A stretch of 64,000 nucleotides of DNA, from assembly GCF_041080655.1 (NCBI RefSeq), contig NZ_CP163525.1, forward strand, positions 5,642,001-5,706,000. Reading direction: 5' to 3'. Source of the stretch: Streptomyces sp. CG4. GTDB lineage: Bacteria; Actinomycetota; Actinomycetes; Streptomycetales; Streptomycetaceae. The translations under genes and the position numbers were made by a program. Shown piece by piece: positions 40,432 through 49,800 of this stretch (positions within the stretch are counted from its first letter, which is position 1; the number at the start of each line of letters is the position of its first letter). The notes beneath the pieces are model-generated. The model ran no database searches. It had not been told where the DNA came from and saw only the letters and a list, made by a program, of their open reading frames with translations.

Positions 40432-40556
40432 CCCCGCTCCCGCCCTCCCCGGTGCGCCCCGGACCGTGTGCCCCCTGCGCAAACCCTCGCCGTGACCAGT
40501 GAGGGAGCGGATTTCCAAGCACCCCGATCGGGATGCTAAAGTTTCACTCGTTGCAA

Positions 40557-40630
40557 GGGCCTGTGGCGCAGTCCGGTAGCGCACCTCGTTCGCATCGAGG
40601 GGGCCAGGGGTTCAAATCCCCTCAGGTCCA
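40557..40630 (+). tRNA. tRNA-Ala (anticodon CGC)
   Basis: The 74 bases fold as a cloverleaf: acceptor GGGCCTG with CAGGTCC (one G-U pair), D arm around GCGCAGTCCGGTAGCGC, anticodon stem CCTCG/CGAGG with loop TTCGCAT, so the anticodon is CGC (reads GCG, alanine), and T arm AGGGG-TTCAAAT-CCCCT. The 3' CCA is not encoded. A strong terminator follows at 40637. Confidence 0.95.
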
Positions 40631-40636
40631 CGCAGC

Positions 40637-40674
40637 ATGGAGCCCCTGTCGGCAGTAGCCGACAGGGGCTCCAT
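40637..40674 (+). terminator. Intrinsic terminator after tRNA-Ala
   Basis: ATGGAGCCCCTGTCGG and its exact complement form a 16-bp stem with the 6-base loop CAGTAG, 6 bases after the tRNA, followed by CGTTTG. Confidence 0.88.
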
Positions 40675-40704
40675 CGTTTGTGCGCTCGCTCGCGGCTCGT
40701 GGGG

Positions 40705-40732
40705 CGGGCCCGCCGGGGTTCAAGCGGGCCCG
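40705..40732 (-). terminator. Hairpin after the GNAT gene (minus strand)
   Basis: CGGGCCCGC and GCGGGCCCG pair over a 10-base loop, 20 bases past the stop of the minus-strand GNAT gene. It is a likely terminator without a T tract. Confidence 0.6.
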
Positions 40733-40752
40733 GTGTGATCCGAGTTACAGAC

Positions 40753-41238
40753 TCAGAGTGCCTTCGCGAAGCAACGGCTCTCCTCGTAGTGGCGGTAATA
40801 GCCGAACTTGATGCAGGGTTCGTAGCCGCTGGAGGTGTACAGGGCGATGGCCTCCGGCTGCTTGGTGCCCGTCTCCAGGACCATGCGGAGGCGGCCGGCG
40901 GCGCGGGCGTCCTCCTCCAGGGCCGTGAGCATGCGGCGCGCGAGACCCCGTCCGCGCATCTCGGCGACCACGTACATGCGCTTGAGTTCGGCGTCGCCGT
41001 CCCTGTTGCCCTCGCCGTTGTGGTCCTGGCTGCGCCAGCCGCCGGTCGCGACGGGGCGGTCGTGCTCGTCGTACGCGATCAGATATACGCCCCGGGGTGG
41101 GTCGAAGTCGGTGGCGTCGAGGGTCGTGGCGTCGCCGCCGTCGCCGTAGCGCACGTGGTACTCGGCCTGGACCTCGTTGTTGAGCTTGACGGCGTCGGGG
41201 TGATCGAAGCGAACCGGGCGTATATTCATGCGAGGCAT
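40753..41238 (-). CDS. GNAT-family N-acetyltransferase
   Basis: The 161-residue protein has the GNAT core: ELKRMYVVAEMRGRGLARRML (beta 4 and the acetyl-CoA pyrophosphate loop RGRGLA), then RLRMVLETGTKQPEAIALYTSSGY, typical of the family branch that acetylates amino acids or small amines. The C-terminus FGYYRHYEESRCFAKAL is well conserved in Streptomyces. Two in-frame ATGs (41238 and 41229) are possible; the first is used. It is divergent from the exonuclease III gene. The substrate is unknown. Confidence 0.88.
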   Translation of the reverse strand: MPRMNIRPVRFDHPDAVKLNNEVQAEYHVRYGDGGDATTLDATDFDPPRGVYLIAYDEHDRPVATGGWRSQDHNGEGNRDGDAELKRMYVVAEMRGRGLARRMLTALEEDARAAGRLRMVLETGTKQPEAIALYTSSGYEPCIKFGYYRHYEESRCFAKAL

Positions 41239-41311
41239 CGTACTTCTATGCAGGACGTGATCGTCGGGCTGTGCGGGTGGACCTGGTCCAGTGTGCCGGT
41301 ATCGTGCCCTG

Positions 41312-42115
41312 GTGCTGACTGTGACCTCGGTGAACGTGAACGGACTGCGAGCCGCCGCCAAGAAGGGCTTCGTGGAGTGGCTCGCGCGGACTTCCGCGGA
41401 CGTCGTCTGCCTGCAGGAGGTGCGGGCCGAACCGCACCAGCTGCCCGAGCAGGTGCGGCAGCCCGACGGCTGGCACGTCGTGCACGCCCCGGCCGCCGCC
41501 AAGGGGCGCGCGGGCGTCTCCCTCTACATGCGGCGCGAGCCCGACCGCGTCCGGGTCGGGTTCGGCTCGGCCGAGTTCGACGGCAGTGGACGCTATGTCG
41601 AGGCCGACCTGCCCGGCGTCACGGTCGCCTCCCTGTATCTGCCCTCCGGTGAGGTGGGCACCGAGCGGCAGGACGAGAAGATCCGCTTCATGGGGGAGTT
41701 CCTCACCCATCTCCAGGCGCTGCGCGAGCGGGCCGCCGCCGACGGCCGCGAGGTGGTCGTCTGCGGCGACTGGAACATCGCCCACCAGCAGGCCGACCTG
41801 AAGAACTGGCGCGGCAACACCAAGAACTCCGGCTTCCTGCCCGAGGAGCGGGAGTGGCTCGGCCGGGTGTTCGCCGCCGAGGAGGGCGGCTACGTCGACG
41901 TCGTACGCGCCCTGCACCCCGAGGCCGAGGGTCCGTACACCTGGTGGTCGTACCGCGGGCGGGCCTTCGACAACGACTCCGGCTGGCGCATCGACTACCA
42001 CGTCGCCACGCCCGGTCTCGCCGGCAAGGCCGTCAAGGGCTTGGTCGAGCGCGCGGCCACGCACGCCGAGCGCTGGTCCGACCATGCGCCCGTGACGGTC
42101 GTCTACGACCTGTAG
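41312..42115 (+). CDS. xth: Exodeoxyribonuclease III
   Basis: The 267-residue enzyme begins at GTG with LTVTSVNVNGLRAAAKKGF. It carries the metal and catalytic residues of the ExoIII/APE family: LQEVRA (Glu), LYLPSG, CGDWNIAH (Asp-Asn), and WSDHAPVTV (Asp-His) at the end. It cleaves at abasic sites and degrades 3' ends in base-excision repair. It stands alone, convergent on the MerR gene with 45 bases between. Confidence 0.94.
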   Translation: MLTVTSVNVNGLRAAAKKGFVEWLARTSADVVCLQEVRAEPHQLPEQVRQPDGWHVVHAPAAAKGRAGVSLYMRREPDRVRVGFGSAEFDGSGRYVEADLPGVTVASLYLPSGEVGTERQDEKIRFMGEFLTHLQALRERAAADGREVVVCGDWNIAHQQADLKNWRGNTKNSGFLPEEREWLGRVFAAEEGGYVDVVRALHPEAEGPYTWWSYRGRAFDNDSGWRIDYHVATPGLAGKAVKGLVERAATHAERWSDHAPVTVVYDL

Positions 42116-42160
42116 ATACGTGCTGTAGACGTGCGCCTCGTCCGATGCGCCGGGGCGCGT

Positions 42161-42853
42161 TCAAGAGTTCTGCGCGCCTGTCTCCTTGTTGAGGCGGCGG
42201 TCCATGGCCAGGGACAGTTCCGCCTCCACCACGCTGCGGGCCAGGGGGCGCAGGCGGTGGAGGTCCTCTTCGGGAGCGTGGCGCAGGATCAGGTCGGAGA
42301 AGAGCGCAGCCAAGGCGTCGGCGTGTTCGCGGACGCGGGCGGCGGCCGTGAGGACCTCGCCGAGCGGGATGCCCTCGCGGACCAGCGCGGAGGAGACGTC
42401 CAGCAGGCGGCGGCTGATGTGGACGATCTCGTCGCCGTCGGTGCCCAGGTAGCCCAGTTCCATGGCGGCGGCGAGGTTCTCGGGGGTCACCTCGCCCTCG
42501 AAGCGGGCCGCGAGTTCCTCCGGGGTGAGGTGGACCGGCTCCTCCTCGGTGGGGCCGCCGACGCCGAGGAGGTCGGCGACATCGCGGCCGTGGTCGAAGG
42601 CCTCGGCCAGTTCGGCGATGCCGTTGAGGGTGTGGCCGCGCTCCAGCAGGGCGGCGATGGTGCGCAGACGGGCCAGGTGATGGTCGTCGTACCAGGCGAT
42701 ACGGCCCTCACGGCGGGGCGGCGGGATCAGCTTGCGCTCGCGGTAGAAGCGCAGCGTGCGCACGGTGATGCCGGCCAGGCGCGCCAGCTCCTCCATGCGG
42801 TACTCGCGCGGTGCCTGCGGCCGTACCTCCGGGTGTTCTGCGTCCTCTGCCAC
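42161..42853 (-). CDS. MerR-family regulator divergent from a monooxygenase operon
   Basis: The 230-residue protein has the MerR HTH near the N-terminus (YRMEELARLAGITVRTLRFYRERKL, i.e. residues 18-42, followed by the wing RIAWYDDHHLARL). The C-terminal half is long and helical, without the cysteines of metal-sensing MerRs, so an organic ligand is likely. It is divergent from the monooxygenase-hydrolase-SDR operon. Two palindromes sharing TACCG/CGGTA in the gap are the natural operators. The unusual length (MerR proteins are ~130-280) fits the multidrug/metabolite group. Confidence 0.9.
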   Translation of the reverse strand: MAEDAEHPEVRPQAPREYRMEELARLAGITVRTLRFYRERKLIPPPRREGRIAWYDDHHLARLRTIAALLERGHTLNGIAELAEAFDHGRDVADLLGVGGPTEEEPVHLTPEELAARFEGEVTPENLAAAMELGYLGTDGDEIVHISRRLLDVSSALVREGIPLGEVLTAAARVREHADALAALFSDLILRHAPEEDLHRLRPLARSVVEAELSLAMDRRLNKETGAQNS

Positions 42854-42870
42854 GCCCGCAGCCTATGTTG

Positions 42871-42881
42871 TACCGCCGGTA
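42871..42881. promoter_or_regulatory. Palindrome TACCG-C-CGGTA (candidate MerR operator 1)
   Basis: An 11-bp perfect palindrome lies 18 bases before the MerR start codon in the divergent gap. It shares its arms with a second palindrome 30 bases downstream. Confidence 0.6.
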
Positions 42882-42897
42882 ACTTTCCCTTGCCGAC

Positions 42898-42915
42898 CCC
42901 TACCGCTCGGTAGGG
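42898..42915. promoter_or_regulatory. Palindrome CCCTACCG-CT-CGGTAGGG (candidate MerR operator 2)
   Basis: An 18-bp perfect palindrome with 8-base arms lies 70 bases before the monooxygenase start. Its core repeats TACCG/CGGTA of the first palindrome at a 30-base centre offset, close to three helical turns. Confidence 0.65.
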
Positions 42916-42984
42916 AGCTGCTCTACAGTCCCATTGCGCCAGTGTTCACTGGCAGGGTCCAAGGTGATGCGTGGAGGCTTCGGG

Positions 42985-44529
42985 ATGGCCGAGCACGAGC
43001 ATGTACGGGTGGCGGTGATCGGGTCCGGGTTCGGCGGTCTGGGGGCCGCGGTGCGGCTGCGCCGCGAAGGGATCACCGACTTCGTCGTCCTGGAACGGGC
43101 GGACAGCGTCGGCGGCACCTGGCGGGACAACAGTTATCCCGGGTGCGCCTGTGACGTGCCCTCCCATCTCTACTCCTTCTCCTTCGCGCCCAACCCCGAC
43201 TGGCCGCGCACGTTCTCCGGGCAGCGGCACATCCGCGCCTACCTGGAGCACATCACCGACCTCTTCGGACTGCGTCGGCACATCCGTTTCGACTCCGAGG
43301 TCAAGCTGATGACCTGGGACGCGGAGAACCTGCGGTGGAACATCGAGACCACGCGCGGGTCGCTCTCCGCCGACGTGGTCGTCTCCGCGACCGGGCCGCT
43401 GTCCGACCCGAAGATCCCCGAGATCCCGGGCCTGGAGTCCTTCCCGGGCAAGGTGTTCCACTCCGCCCGCTGGGACCACGACTACGACCTGCGCGGCAAG
43501 CGCGTCGCCATGGTCGGCACCGGCGCGTCCGCCATCCAGATCGTGCCCGCGATCCAGCGCGAGGTGGGCCGGCTCACCCTCTTCCAGCGCACCCCGCCGT
43601 GGGTGATGCCCCGCGTCGACCGCGCCATCAGCGGCGCCGAGCGCTGGGTGCACCGGTCGCTGCCGTTCACCACCCGGCTGAGGCGGGGCCTGCTGTGGGG
43701 CATCCGCGAGCTGCAGGTGCAGGCGTTCACCAAGCACCCCGACGAACTCGGACTCGTCGAGCAACTCGCCAAGCGCAACATGGCCCGCGCCATCAAGGAC
43801 CCGGCCCTGCGCGCCAAGCTCACCCCCGACTACCGCATCGGCTGCAAGCGGATCCTGCTGTCCAGCGAGTACTACCCGGCGCTGGCCCGGCCGAATGTGG
43901 ACGTCGTCGCCGGCGGGCTCAGTGAGATCCGCGGCTCGACCGTCGTCGCGGCCGACGGCACCGAGGCCGAGGTCGACGCGATCATCTTCGGTACGGGCTT
44001 CCACGTCACGGACATGCCGATCGCCGAGCGGGTGATCGGGGCGGAGGGCATCACCCTCGCCGATTCCTGGAAGAACGGCATGCGGGCGCTGCGCGGCGCC
44101 GCGGCCGCCGGGTTCCCGAACTGGATGACCATCATCGGGCCCAACACCGGCCTCGGGAACTCCTCCATGATCCTCATGATCGAGTCCCAGCTGAACTACA
44201 TGGCCGACTACCTGCGGCAACTGGACGTCCTGGGCAGCCGTACGGCCCTCGATGCCCAGCCCGCGGCCGTCGAGGACTGGAACCGCAAGGTCCAGGAGCG
44301 CATGAAGCGCACCGTGTGGAACACCGGCGGCTGCACCAGCTGGTACCTGGACGCGAGCGGCCGCAACACCACCATCTGGCCCGGTACGACGTCCGAGTTC
44401 CGGCGCGCGACCCGGCGGGTGGATCTGGGGGAGTACACGGTCATCCGCAAGGCCGACAGCAAGCCGGCCGATACGGCCGTGCAGCAGAAGACGGTGGCCG
44501 CCGCTGCGCAGAGCGAGGGCGCCGCATGA
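42985..44529 (+). CDS. Flavin monooxygenase of the Baeyer-Villiger type
   Basis: The 514-residue protein starts at ATG 42985 with GGAGG 7 bases upstream. It has the FAD-binding GSGFGG (13-18), GGTWRDNSYPGCACDVPSH, the Baeyer-Villiger fingerprint FPGKVFHSARW (153-163) followed by D, and the NADP-binding GTGASA near 178. Such enzymes insert oxygen next to a ketone to give an ester or lactone. It heads a three-gene operon with four-base ATGA overlaps to an alpha/beta hydrolase and an SDR, which could hydrolyse the ester and make the ketone. The substrate is unknown. Confidence 0.93.
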   Translation: MAEHEHVRVAVIGSGFGGLGAAVRLRREGITDFVVLERADSVGGTWRDNSYPGCACDVPSHLYSFSFAPNPDWPRTFSGQRHIRAYLEHITDLFGLRRHIRFDSEVKLMTWDAENLRWNIETTRGSLSADVVVSATGPLSDPKIPEIPGLESFPGKVFHSARWDHDYDLRGKRVAMVGTGASAIQIVPAIQREVGRLTLFQRTPPWVMPRVDRAISGAERWVHRSLPFTTRLRRGLLWGIRELQVQAFTKHPDELGLVEQLAKRNMARAIKDPALRAKLTPDYRIGCKRILLSSEYYPALARPNVDVVAGGLSEIRGSTVVAADGTEAEVDAIIFGTGFHVTDMPIAERVIGAEGITLADSWKNGMRALRGAAAAGFPNWMTIIGPNTGLGNSSMILMIESQLNYMADYLRQLDVLGSRTALDAQPAAVEDWNRKVQERMKRTVWNTGGCTSWYLDASGRNTTIWPGTTSEFRRATRRVDLGEYTVIRKADSKPADTAVQQKTVAAAAQSEGAA

Positions 44530-45461
44530 GCCGTCCCGCCTCCGTGGCCTCCGGACCGTACGCCCCGCCCGCCCCCGCCCGCGAACTCACCGTCGTCTCC
44601 GCCGACGGCGCGCGGCTGCATGTCGAGGTGCACGGGCCCGAGAACGCGCCCCCCGTCGTCCTCTCCCACGGCTGGACCTGCTCGACCGCCTTCTGGGCCG
44701 CACAGATACGGGACCTGGCCACCGATCACCGCGTGATCGCATACGACCAGAGGGGGCACGGGCGCAGTCCCGCGAGCTCCGCGTGCACCACCCACGCGCT
44801 GGCGGACGACCTCGAAGCGGTCCTCGCGCAGACACTCTCACCCGGACAGAAGGCGCTGATCGTCGGCCACTCCATGGGCGGGATGACGGTCATGGCCGCG
44901 GCCACCCGCCCCCGCTTCCGTGAACACGCCGCCGCCGTTCTGCTGTGCAGCACCGGCAGCTCGCGGCTGGTCGCGGAGGCGCTCGTGGTGCCGTTGCGCG
45001 CGGGGCGCGTGCGCACCTGGATCACCGGGCGCGTTCTTGGTTCGCGTGCTCCGCTCGGGCCGGTCACGCCGGTCGCGAAGAGCATCCTCAAGTACGCCAC
45101 CATGGGTGCCGGTTCCGCCCCGCACATGGTGGCGGCGTGCGCGCGGATCGTGCACGCCTGTCCGCGCGCCGTGCGCCATGCCTGGGCCAACGTGCTCGAA
45201 GGGCTCGATCTCGACCACGGCGTACGGGAGTTGCACGCGCCCACCGCGATCGTGCACGGCTCGTCCGACCGGCTCACGCCCCCCGTACACGCCCGCGCGC
45301 TGGTCGCCGCGCTGCCGCACTGCGTCGGCCTCACCGAGCTGACCGGCGTCGGCCACATGACCCCGATCGAGGCCCCCGACCTGGTGACCGCCAGGATCCG
45401 GGAACTCGTCACCACGTATGTCACGGGGGCCACCCCCGCGCAGATCAAGGAGGGCGCATGA
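44526..45461 (+). CDS. Alpha/beta-hydrolase
   Basis: The 311-residue protein has the alpha/beta-hydrolase core: PVVLSHGWTCSTAFW (oxyanion HG), YDQRGHGRS, the nucleophile elbow VGHSMGGMT (Ser ~119), a variable cap at ~150-220, the acid IVHGSSDRLTPP, and the catalytic His in GVGHMTPIE. It overlaps the monooxygenase stop by four bases, so it is likely to act on that enzyme's ester or lactone product. No signal peptide is present. Confidence 0.9.
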   Translation: MSRPASVASGPYAPPAPARELTVVSADGARLHVEVHGPENAPPVVLSHGWTCSTAFWAAQIRDLATDHRVIAYDQRGHGRSPASSACTTHALADDLEAVLAQTLSPGQKALIVGHSMGGMTVMAAATRPRFREHAAAVLLCSTGSSRLVAEALVVPLRAGRVRTWITGRVLGSRAPLGPVTPVAKSILKYATMGAGSAPHMVAACARIVHACPRAVRHAWANVLEGLDLDHGVRELHAPTAIVHGSSDRLTPPVHARALVAALPHCVGLTELTGVGHMTPIEAPDLVTARIRELVTTYVTGATPAQIKEGA

Positions 45462-46342
45462 GCAGGGTCAGCCTCGAAGGGCAGGTCGCGGTCGTCACCG
45501 GAGCGGCGCGCGGTGTCGGTGAGCTGCTGGCGCGCAAGCTCTCCGCGCGCGGCGCGAAGGTCGCGCTGGTCGGGCTGGAGGAGGAGGCGCTCAAGGAGGT
45601 CTCCTCGCGTCTGCACAGCGACAGCGCCTACTGGTACGCCGATGTCACGGACCACGAGACGATGAGCCGGGTCGCGCAGGAGGTGAAGGCGCGGTTCGGG
45701 AAGGTCGACATCGTGGTGGCCAACGCCGGTGTGGCGACGGGCGGGCCGTTCGCCGACTCCGATCCGCAGGCCTGGCGGCGGGTGATCGAGGTGAACCTGA
45801 TCGGTTCGGCGGTGACCGCGCGGGCGTTCCTGCCGGTGCTGGCGGAGAGCCGGGGCTATCTGCTCCAGATCGCCTCGCTCGCCGCGATCACCCCGGCGCC
45901 GATGATGACGGCGTACTGCGCGTCCAAGTCGGGCGTGGAGGCGTACGCGCACTGTCTGCGCGCCGAGGTCGGCTACCAGGGCGTGCGCGTCGGCGTCGGC
46001 TACCTGTCCTGGACCGACACCGACATGGTGCGCGGCGCCGACCAGGACGACGTGATGCGCGAGCTGCGGCAGCGGCTGCCGTGGCCGTCCAACAAGACGT
46101 ACCCGCTGGGACCGGCGGTGGACCGGCTGGTCGCCGGGATCGAGCGGCGCTCGGCGCATGTGTACGGACAGTGGTGGCTGCGCGGTATGCAGGGCGTGCG
46201 CGGTTATCTGCCGGGGCTCATCGGGACGGTCGGGCAGCGCGAGATGAAGCGGTTCGCGCCCCGGCTGCAGGGGATGCGTTCGGGGCTCGTGGGCGCGGGT
46301 GGTGCGGCCGACGAAGCGGCGCGGGCTACGCGCCGTAACTGA
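45458..46342 (+). CDS. Short-chain dehydrogenase/reductase
   Basis: The 294-residue enzyme has the cofactor motif VVTGAARGVGE, NAGVATGG, and the catalytic set with Ser in QIASLAAI and YCASKSG (Tyr-x-x-x-Lys). The C-terminus is extended and amphipathic (WLRGMQGVRGYLPGLIG), a feature of SDRs acting on lipophilic or steroid-like substrates. It overlaps the hydrolase stop by four bases and ends the operon. An alcohol-to-ketone step feeding the monooxygenase is the simplest role. Confidence 0.9.
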   Translation: MSRVSLEGQVAVVTGAARGVGELLARKLSARGAKVALVGLEEEALKEVSSRLHSDSAYWYADVTDHETMSRVAQEVKARFGKVDIVVANAGVATGGPFADSDPQAWRRVIEVNLIGSAVTARAFLPVLAESRGYLLQIASLAAITPAPMMTAYCASKSGVEAYAHCLRAEVGYQGVRVGVGYLSWTDTDMVRGADQDDVMRELRQRLPWPSNKTYPLGPAVDRLVAGIERRSAHVYGQWWLRGMQGVRGYLPGLIGTVGQREMKRFAPRLQGMRSGLVGAGGAADEAARATRRN

Positions 46343-46457
46343 TCCACATGCGCTCCCTGGTCGCCCGTGTGAATCTGGTCGAGGCCCCGCCGGGCCCCGT
46401 CGAGGGGGCTTCGCCAAGGGCCACCCCCACCCTCACTCACCACGGGAGTGAACCCAC

Positions 46458-46727
46458 ATGGGTATGAAGGACCAGTTCAAGGACCAGGCCAAAGAGGCGC
46501 AGCAGAAGGGCAAGGACAAGCCGGGCCAGGCGCGTGAGCGGGCCGGCCAGCGTGGCCAGCAGCCCCAGCAGCCCCAGCAGCCCCAGCGTGGCCAGCAGCC
46601 TCAGCGGGGCCAGCAGCCCCAGCGTGGTCAGCAGCCTCAGCGTGGTCAGAAGCACGAGAACATGCGCGACATCGAGGACACGGACCGGGAGATGCAAGAC
46701 CGTTTCAACCGGGACTACGACGCGTAG
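46458..46727 (+). CDS. Small Gln-rich repeat protein, CsbD-like N-terminus
   Basis: The 89-residue hydrophilic protein begins MGMKDQFKDQAKEAQQKGKD, reminiscent of the start of CsbD-type stress proteins, then has repeated QQPQRG units (about residues 34-63) encoded by near-identical 15-18-bp DNA repeats. It ends with an acidic RDIEDTDREMQDRFNRDYDA. It is predicted to be disordered. A canonical terminator with a T tract follows at 46756. The repeat number may vary between strains. Function unknown. Confidence 0.75.
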   Translation: MGMKDQFKDQAKEAQQKGKDKPGQARERAGQRGQQPQQPQQPQRGQQPQRGQQPQRGQQPQRGQKHENMRDIEDTDREMQDRFNRDYDA

Positions 46728-46755
46728 TCGCTGCGCTCGGCTTTGGCCGGTCGGT

Positions 46756-46796
46756 GTGGGGCGCCCTTCCTTGTGGAGGGCGCCCCACGTTTTTTG
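46756..46796 (+). terminator. Canonical intrinsic terminator with T tract
   Basis: GTGGGGCGCCCT and AGGGCGCCCCAC form a perfect 12-bp stem with a 9-base loop, followed by GTTTTTTGTTTG. It ends the Gln-rich protein transcript, just before the convergent tricorn stop. Confidence 0.92.
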
Positions 46797-46813
46797 TTTG
46801 TTCGGGGTGGTGC

Positions 46814-49800
46814 CTACTCCTCCCCCCGCTTCTCCCGAGGCGGAAGCTCCGGGCGGGATCGGTTGGGGGCGTCGGTGTAGTCGGGGGGGATGGCGGCGGG
46901 GATGGATTCCAGGAGGTCCAGGGCCAGTTGGATCGCGTCGTCCATCTGGGCGTGCCGGCCCTCCGCCCAGTCCAGGGGGGTGCGCATGATCTCCAGGTCG
47001 GGGGTGACGCCGTGGTTCTCCACGGACCAGCCGTAGGCGTCGAACCAGGCGGCGTTCATCGGCACCGTGATGACCGTGCCGTCGCCCAGCCGGTGGCGGC
47101 CGGTCATGCCGACCACACCGCCCCAGGTGCGCTGCCCGACCACCGGCCCGAGTTTCAGCAGCTTGAACGCGGCCGTGATCATGTCGCCGTCGGACGACGT
47201 CGCCTCGTCGGCCAGGGCCACGATCGGGCCCCTCGGCGCGTTCGAGGTGTACGACACCGGCTGGGCGTCCCGCGTCAGATCCCAGCCCAGGATCGTCCGG
47301 GTCAGCTTCTCGATGACGAGTTCGCTGATGTGCCCGCCCGCGTTGCCGCGCACGTCCACGATCAGGGCGGGCCGGGACACCTCCATGCGCAGGTCGCGGT
47401 TGAACTGGGCCCAGCCCGAGCCGCCCATGTCGGGGATGTGCAGATAGCCGCACTTGCCGCCGCTCAACTCCCGTACGACCTCGCGGCGTTTGGCGACCCA
47501 GTCCTGGTAGCGCAGCGGACGCTCGTCGATGAGCGGGACGACGGCGACCCGGCGGGCCCGGCCCGACTCCCCGTCCGCCGGGACGAACGTCAGCTCCACG
47601 GTCGTACCCCCGGAACCGGCGAGGAGCGGGAACGGACCGGTCAGCGGATCGACCGGGCGGCCGTCGACGTGGGTGAGGGCGGCGCCCTCGCGGATGCCCG
47701 TGCCGGCCAGCGGTGAGCGGGCCTTGGAGTCGGAGGAGTCGCCGGGCAGGATGCGTTTGACGATCCAGTGCTCGTCCCGGCGTACGAGGTTGGCGCCGAG
47801 CAGGCCCTGCCAGCGCTGGTAGTGGGGCGGGCCCTCGTTGCGGCGGGCGGCGGTGACGTAGGCGTGCGAGGTGCCCAGTTCGCCGAGTACCTCGCGCAGC
47901 AGATCCGCGAACTCGTCGGGGGAGGCGACCCGTTCGACGAGCGGGCGGTACTGGTCGAGCACCGCGTCCCAGTCGATGCCGCACATGCCGGGGTCCCAGA
48001 AGTAGGCGCGGATGATCCGTCCCGCCTCGTCGTAGGCCTGGCGCCATTCGGCGGGCGGGTCGACCTCGTGCAGGATGCGGCGCAGGTCGATCCAGACCGT
48101 CGTGTCCGCGTCGCCGGACTCCGTGGAGGGCACCGCGCGCAGGTCGCCCTCGTCCACGACGACCAGCCGGGTGCCGTCGCCGCTGACCGCGAACCAGTCC
48201 AGGTGGTCGACCAGTTCGGCCTTCTTCGCCTTGGTGATGTTGAAGTACTCCAGAGTGGGACGACCGCTGATGTCGGCCGGGTTGACGAAGGTCTCGCCGA
48301 GCGCGCCGGAGATCGGCCAGCGCAGCCAGACCAGTCCGCCGCCCGCGACCGGGCACAGCGCGGAGTACTTCGAGGCGATCACGGGGAACGGCGTGACCCG
48401 GTTCGCCAGGCCCTCCACCTCCACCGTCACCGTGCCGGCCTCGCCCGTCTCCTCGTCCTCGACCGGGTCCAGCCCGCCGGCCGCCGGACGGCCCTCGGGG
48501 TTGAGGGCGAAGGGGGAGGGGGTCACCGAGTTCAGCGGGACGAGGTACGGGCGGCAGCCGAGCGGGAAGGACAGGTCGCCGGTGTGGACGTCGTACACCG
48601 GGTCGAAGCCGCGCCAGGAGAGGAAGGCAAGATACCGGCCGTCGCGGGTGAAGACCGGCTTCTCGTCCTCGAAGCGGCCGTTGGTCACGTCCACGATCAG
48701 CCGGTCCTTTATCCGGGCCAGTTTGATCTTGCGCAGGGAACGGCCGATGCCCGGATGGGACCAGGTGAGCCACGCCCCGTCCGGGGAGAAGGCGAGGTCG
48801 CGGACGGGGCCGTTGACGGACCGGATCAGCTCGGTGACGTGGCCTCCGGCGGCTTCCGCGGGTCCGGCGCCCGGCCCGTCGGCTACGGCCGCGGCGCTCG
48901 CGCCCTGTCCGCCCGCGCCTGCCGTGGCTCCCGTGTCCTGTTCGCCGGTATCCGCCGCGGCTGCGGTGGCCTCGTCGCTGCGCGCGGCGTCCCCATCCTC
49001 CCCAGCCTCTCCCTCCGACGCATCGAGCACATCGATCAGCAGCAACCGCCCGTCGTGCGAGGCGACCGCGAGTCGTTCGCCCTCCGGATCGGAGGCCATC
49101 TCCAGGACGCGGCCCAGTGCGCCGGAGGCGAGCCGGCGGGGCGTGCGGTCGCCCGTCGCGCGGGGCAGCTGGGCGATCTCCACGGCGTCCGCGCCCTCGG
49201 CGTCCGTCACATAGGCCACCTGACCGGTCGTGCCCAGCATCTCCGGCAGCCGTACCCGCACGCCGGGCGTGTCGGAGATCGTCCGGGCGGGGCCGTCGCG
49301 GTGGGTGAGCCAGTACAGGCTGCCGCGTACGACGACGGCGCTGGCCCGGCCGGTCTCGTCCACGGAGATGCCGTCGACGTTCTGCGCGGCCGGCACCTGG
49401 TACCGGCGGCGCCCGGTGGCCGGCCCGGCGAGGCGGACGTCCAGCTTGCGCGGTACGGCATCCGGGGCGAAGTCGTCCACCAGCCACAGGTCGCCCGCGC
49501 ACTGGTAGACCACCCGGGTGCCGTCGCTGGAGGCGTGCCGGGCGTAGAAGGCGTCGTGGTCGGTGTGACGGCGCAGGTCGGTGCCGTCATGGGCGCAGGA
49601 GTAGAGGTTGGCGACGCCCTCGTGGTCGGAGAGGAAGGCGATCCGGCCGGCGACGAACATGGGGCAGGCCAGATGGCCGCCGATGTCGGGCACGAGCTGC
49701 CGCCCGTGCAGCCAGAGCCGGCCCATGGCGCCGCCGCGGTAGCGCTTCCAGGAGGCCGGTTCGTGCGGCGGGGTGCCGGTGAGCAGGAGGGTCTTGTGCT

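Noticed and set aside
46437..49502. 1021-codon minus-strand open frame within the tricorn gene
   Set aside because: It is a frame-shifted shadow with Arg/Gly/Pro-rich text; tricorn in the adjacent frame has propeller and catalytic motifs.
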